A stretch of 64,000 nucleotides of DNA. It comes from Dokdonella sp. Its GTDB lineage: Bacteria > Pseudomonadota > Gammaproteobacteria > Xanthomonadales > Rhodanobacteraceae. The stretch covers positions 62,001 to 126,000 of the forward strand of contig JAHCAR010000004.1 in the NCBI GenBank assembly GCA_019634795.1, written 5' to 3'. Positions 61,017 to 64,000 of the stretch are shown here, piece after piece. Below the pieces are notes generated by a model. The model saw nothing but the letters and a program-made list of their open reading frames with translations, did not search any database and was not told where the DNA came from. Made by a program: the position numbers and the translations under genes. The number at the start of each line of letters is the position of its first letter. Position 1 is the stretch's first letter.

Positions 61017-62062
61017 GCGCGAGGCGACGCTCCAGCGCCCGCCGGCAGGCCGGATTCCGGCCAGCCCTGGCAGTGACGCCGGATCAGGGCCTCGATCGAG
61101 GCGACCTGATCGTCGTTGTCGTTCAGGCACGGGATATAGCGGAAGGCCTCGCCACCGGCCTCGAGGAAGGTCTCCCGCCCTTCCATCGCGATTTCCTCGA
61201 GGGTTTCGAGGCAGTCCACGGCAAAGCCCGGGCACATCACGTCGAGGCTGCGCACCCCGAGCGCGGGCAATCCGGCCAGGGTCTGGTCGGTATAGGGCTG
61301 CAGCCACGGCTCGCGGCCGAGGCGCGACTGGAAGCTCAGCAGCAGTTCGTGCTCGGCCATGCCGAGGCGCCGGCGCAGTTGCGCCGTGGTCGCCTCGCAT
61401 TGCTCGCGATAGGGATCGCCATTGCGGATGTAGCGCTCCGGAATGCCGTGGAACGAAAGCAGCAGGCGCTCGCCGCGGCCGTGTTCCTGCCAGTGCCGCT
61501 CGACGCTGCGGGCGAGCGCCTCGATATGCCTGGATTCGCCATGGTAGTCGCTGACGAAGCGCAGTTCGGGCGTTCGTCGCCAGCGCCGGAACGCGACGCC
61601 GACCGCGTCGAGCACCGAAGCCGTCGTGGTCGCCGAATACTGCGGGAACAGCGGAACCACGAGCAGGCGCTGCATGCCGGCCCGACCGAGTTCCTCGAGC
61701 GTATTCGCGATCGAGGGCGATCCGTAGCGCATGGCATGGCGGATCGTCACGCCCTCGCCGAATGTGGCCTGCAGGCGACTGGCCAGGGAGCGCGTCTGGA
61801 CCTCCAGTGGTGAGCCATCCGCAGTCCACACCTTGGCATAGGCACGCGCCGAGCGGGCCGGCCGGATGCGCAGGATGACGCCGTTGAGGACCAGCCACCA
61901 GAGCCAGCGCGGCTGCTCGACGATGCGCGGATCCCAAAGGAATTCAGCAAGATAGCGCCGAACCGAACGGGAATCCGGCGCATCCGGGGTGCCCAGGTTG
62001 ACCAGCAGGATGGCCAGCCGCCGGGGATCGGGTGACTCGGGAAACGCAAGAAAACGCGACAT
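61013..62062 (-). CDS. hemH: Ferrochelatase HemH
   Basis: A 349-residue enzyme inserting Fe2+ into protoporphyrin IX. 'AILLVNLGTPDAPDSRSVRR', 'YLAEFLWDPRIVE', 'PLFPQYSATTTASVLDAV', catalytic His in 'LLSFHGIPERYIRNGDPY', 'FQSRLGREPWLQPYTDQTL' and Glu in 'CPGFAVDCLETLEEI' are intact. It overlaps the hydrolase gene by 4 bases. The earlier haem enzyme hemC is also in this window but in a separate operon. Confidence 0.97.
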   Translation of the reverse strand: MSRFLAFPESPDPRRLAILLVNLGTPDAPDSRSVRRYLAEFLWDPRIVEQPRWLWWLVLNGVILRIRPARSARAYAKVWTADGSPLEVQTRSLASRLQATFGEGVTIRHAMRYGSPSIANTLEELGRAGMQRLLVVPLFPQYSATTTASVLDAVGVAFRRWRRTPELRFVSDYHGESRHIEALARSVERHWQEHGRGERLLLSFHGIPERYIRNGDPYREQCEATTAQLRRRLGMAEHELLLSFQSRLGREPWLQPYTDQTLAGLPALGVRSLDVMCPGFAVDCLETLEEIAMEGRETFLEAGGEAFRYIPCLNDNDDQVASIEALIRRHCQGWPESGLPAGAGASPRA

Positions 62063-62209
62063 GCCAGGCAGTGGTCCCGACGCAGTGGAGGGATCGCAGG
62101 GAAAAACTCCAAGGCCTTGTCGGCGCAGCGAAAAATGCTAGACTCAGACCCGCCTCGCCGGCAACGGAGAGGCTGACGATTACCAATAACATAACAAAGA
62201 AACGCCGCC

Positions 62210-63160
62210 ATGCGCATGCGTGCCTGCCTCACCGCAGCTGTGCTTCTGATCGCCCCGTTTTCGCCAGCCATGGCGCAAACGGTCGGCTATGGGCTGGCGT
62301 TCGATGAACTCTACCGGATCGACCTCTCAGCTCGTCAGGCAAGCTATGTCGGCCAGGCCGGCAACTTCGCCGGGCAACCGTTCGGATTCCTCAAGGGACT
62401 GACATTCGGGCCCGGGAATACGCTCTACGCCGTTTCCGACAGCCTGAGCCAGAAGCCGCTGGTCACCATCAACACGACCTCAGGCGCAGCTTCCTATGTT
62501 GCAGCCCTGAACCTGACCGGCGGGACCGGACAATTCAATTCACTCGACTTCGGCGCCGCCTTCACCTGCGACGGCCAAATGTGGTTGTCCTCCGCGACCG
62601 CCGGAAAACTCTGGAAAGTGTCGCCTTCGAACGGTGCAACCACCGTGGTCGGCGATCTTGGCCAGACGGTTACCGGCCTCGCGGCGAGGGGAAACGAGCT
62701 GTTCGGCGCCGGTGGCCGCGGCAACAACAGCCTGTACCGGATCGACACGGCGACCGGAGCGGCACAGCTGATCGGCGGTTTTGGTGCAGCGAACAGTGGC
62801 TGGATCAGTTCGATTTCGATGAATTTCGATGCAGCCGGCGTGCTGTGGGCGGTATTCAACTACCTCCCGCCTGCACCCGGTGGAAGCACCCTGACCGACT
62901 GGAGCGATCTGGCCACGATCGATCCGACCACCGGTGCGGCGACCGTACTGGGTCCGATCACCGGGCCCGAAAGCCTGCGCGGCATCGGCTTGTCCGGCTT
63001 CGCGCTTGGTCCCACTCCCTGTGCCGCGCCACCGCCTGACGGCGGCAATGGACCTTCGGCGGCACTGCCTTCGACGTCGAATTGGAGTCTTCTGCTGCTC
63101 CTGCTGCTGACCGTCATTTTCGCCGGCTGGCGCCTCGGCGCCGCAAAGCAAAGGCCCTGA
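62210..63160 (+). CDS. Exported protein with IPTL-like C-terminal tail
   Basis: A 316-residue secreted protein: signal peptide ('CLTAAVLLIAPFSPAMA'), a propeller-like body with repeated 'LYAVSDS', 'LYRIDTATGAAQLIGGFG' and 'ATIDPTTGAATVLGPITG' units, a Pro/Gly linker, then 'ALPSTSNWSLLLLLLLTVIF' and a basic end. The tail fits IPTL-CTERM ('xPTxSxW' then hydrophobic helix). The repeated units suggest a DUF4394/SMP30-like beta-propeller. Function unknown. The upstream 60 bases are AT-richer and should contain its promoter. Confidence 0.8.
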   Translation: MRMRACLTAAVLLIAPFSPAMAQTVGYGLAFDELYRIDLSARQASYVGQAGNFAGQPFGFLKGLTFGPGNTLYAVSDSLSQKPLVTINTTSGAASYVAALNLTGGTGQFNSLDFGAAFTCDGQMWLSSATAGKLWKVSPSNGATTVVGDLGQTVTGLAARGNELFGAGGRGNNSLYRIDTATGAAQLIGGFGAANSGWISSISMNFDAAGVLWAVFNYLPPAPGGSTLTDWSDLATIDPTTGAATVLGPITGPESLRGIGLSGFALGPTPCAAPPPDGGNGPSAALPSTSNWSLLLLLLLTVIFAGWRLGAAKQRP

Positions 63161-63365
63161 ATCGCATCGATCCCTGAATCCGGCAGGGCGGATGGCCGGC
63201 TGCCGGCCGTTCCGATTGCGCGAATCGCCACCACACTGCACCGGCGCCCCCCATCGCCGCGACGGGAAGAAGTCGAACGTCGTCGCCGGGGCCGTCGAGT
63301 CCTTCATCGCAGACTCAGGTTCACCTGCTAGCGTGCTCCGGTTGACCCAGCCCCGGAGTTCCCCG

Positions 63366-64000
63366 ATGCGCCTGACGATCCGCCTCGCTTCTGCCCTTCT
63401 CCTGCTCTGCGCCAGCGTCGCGCAGGCTGCCGAGCCACCGCTCAAGCGCGCCGAAAACGCGGTCCGTGTGCTCGGCGAAATCATGCAGGCGCCCGACAAG
63501 GCGATTCCGCGCGATCTGCTCCAGGCCGCACATGCCATCGTCGTCGTTCCGGACGTGCTCAAGGCCGGATTCGTCATCGGCGGGCGTCGCGGCGAGGGCC
63601 TGATGTCGGTCAAGACCCGCGACGGGGTCTGGTCGAATCCGAGCTTCGTCAACCTGACCGGCGGCAGCGTCGGCTTCCAGGCCGGCGTGTCCTCGACCGA
63701 CGTGGTCCTCGTGTTTCGCACCGAGCGCGGCGTCGACTCGATCGTGCACGGCAAGTTCACCCTTGGTGCCGATGCCTCGGCCGCCGCCGGTCCGGTCGGC
63801 CGCACCGCCCAGGCATCGACCGATGCGCAGCTCAAGGCAGAGATCTATTCCTATTCCAGGGCCCGTGGCCTGTTCGCCGGGGTCGCCCTCGACGGCTCGG
63901 TGCTGTCGATCGACAACGACAGCAACCAGCTGATTTTCGGCGAGGGTGTGACACCGCGACGCATCTTCGAAGGTGGGGTCAGCAATGTGCCAGACGTCAT
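63366..64000 (+). CDS. YSC84-like lipid-binding protein (3' end outside window)
   Basis: The frame is open from ATG at 63366 to the window end, at least 211 residues. It has a signal peptide ('RLASALLLLCASVAQAA'). The body 'AENAVRVLGEIMQAPDKAIP', 'AHAIVVVPDVLKAGFVIGGR', 'GEGLMSVKTRDGVWSNPSFV' and 'SYSRARGLFAGVALDGSVLS' follow the YSC84/SYLF domain that binds phosphoinositide-type lipids in eukaryotes. Bacterial members are exported, with unclear roles. Confidence 0.9.
   Translation, partial: MRLTIRLASALLLLCASVAQAAEPPLKRAENAVRVLGEIMQAPDKAIPRDLLQAAHAIVVVPDVLKAGFVIGGRRGEGLMSVKTRDGVWSNPSFVNLTGGSVGFQAGVSSTDVVLVFRTERGVDSIVHGKFTLGADASAAAGPVGRTAQASTDAQLKAEIYSYSRARGLFAGVALDGSVLSIDNDSNQLIFGEGVTPRRIFEGGVSNVPDV

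Overview
This 64 kb window is a chromosomal segment of a high-GC gammaproteobacterium. It most likely belongs to the Xanthomonadales/Lysobacterales (Rhodanobacteraceae- or Lysobacteraceae-like). The evidence is the algZ-algR-hemC order, the type of Tdk, Rep, RdgC, TtcA and PlsB encoded, the many heptamer-type GGGAATG/CATTCCC palindromic repeats, and several exported proteins with IPTL-like C-terminal sorting tails. No rRNA, tRNA, CRISPR array, prophage or complete insertion sequence was found. Genes are dense and often overlap by 1 or 4 bases.

Layout. 0-8.7 kb: two multidrug efflux units, an EmrAB-type pair behind the tail of a probable MarR regulator and an RND adaptor/pump pair, the latter running into a GNAT acetyltransferase and a TrmH-type RNA methyltransferase. 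8.8-15 kb: an exported protein with a C-terminal anchor, a GAF-GGDEF-EAL signalling protein and a secreted M28 peptidase. 15-19.2 kb: a membrane-stress operon (small GTG-started DNA-binding-like gene, pspA, yqiJ, yqiK/flotillin) behind a striking perfect palindrome, then mscL. 19.3-20.1 kb: a 286-bp highly structured inverted-repeat element that truncates a class D beta-lactamase gene. 20.3-28 kb: a sulfite dehydrogenase (soeABC) locus whose A and B genes are separated by an SLC13-type permease and a methyltransferase. 28-35 kb: DUF481 porin-like protein, hemC-algR-algZ, an esterase and an S9 peptidase. 35-37 kb: two anchored surface proteins with near-identical C-terminal cassettes. 37-41.8 kb: a mini SPFH protein, rsmG-parA-parB, a family 2 glycosyltransferase, rpmB-rpmG. 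41.8-43.6 kb: a repeat-rich island holding a decayed fatty-acid desaturase. 43.6-48.3 kb: a Gld-like ABC transporter operon ending in mutM. 48.3-64 kb: tdk, rep, an AI-2E-family permease, acid phosphatase, lipoprotein, plsB, DUF465, ttcA, rdgC, ygjP-like peptidase, alpha/beta hydrolase-hemH, another anchored exported protein and a YSC84-like protein that runs off the end.

The most unusual theme is repeat traffic into genes. At least three different palindromic or structured repeats lie in frame inside otherwise intact coding sequences (soeA, soeB, alpha/beta hydrolase), lengthening the proteins in variable loops. Other copies abut stop codons (emrA, mutM, tdk, rpmG), and one element has cut off a beta-lactamase gene. 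The other candidate of interest is the PspA-YqiJ-YqiK operon led by a putative DNA-binding protein with its own palindrome.

Family assignments rest on reading motifs and recalled family patterns; no database search was run.
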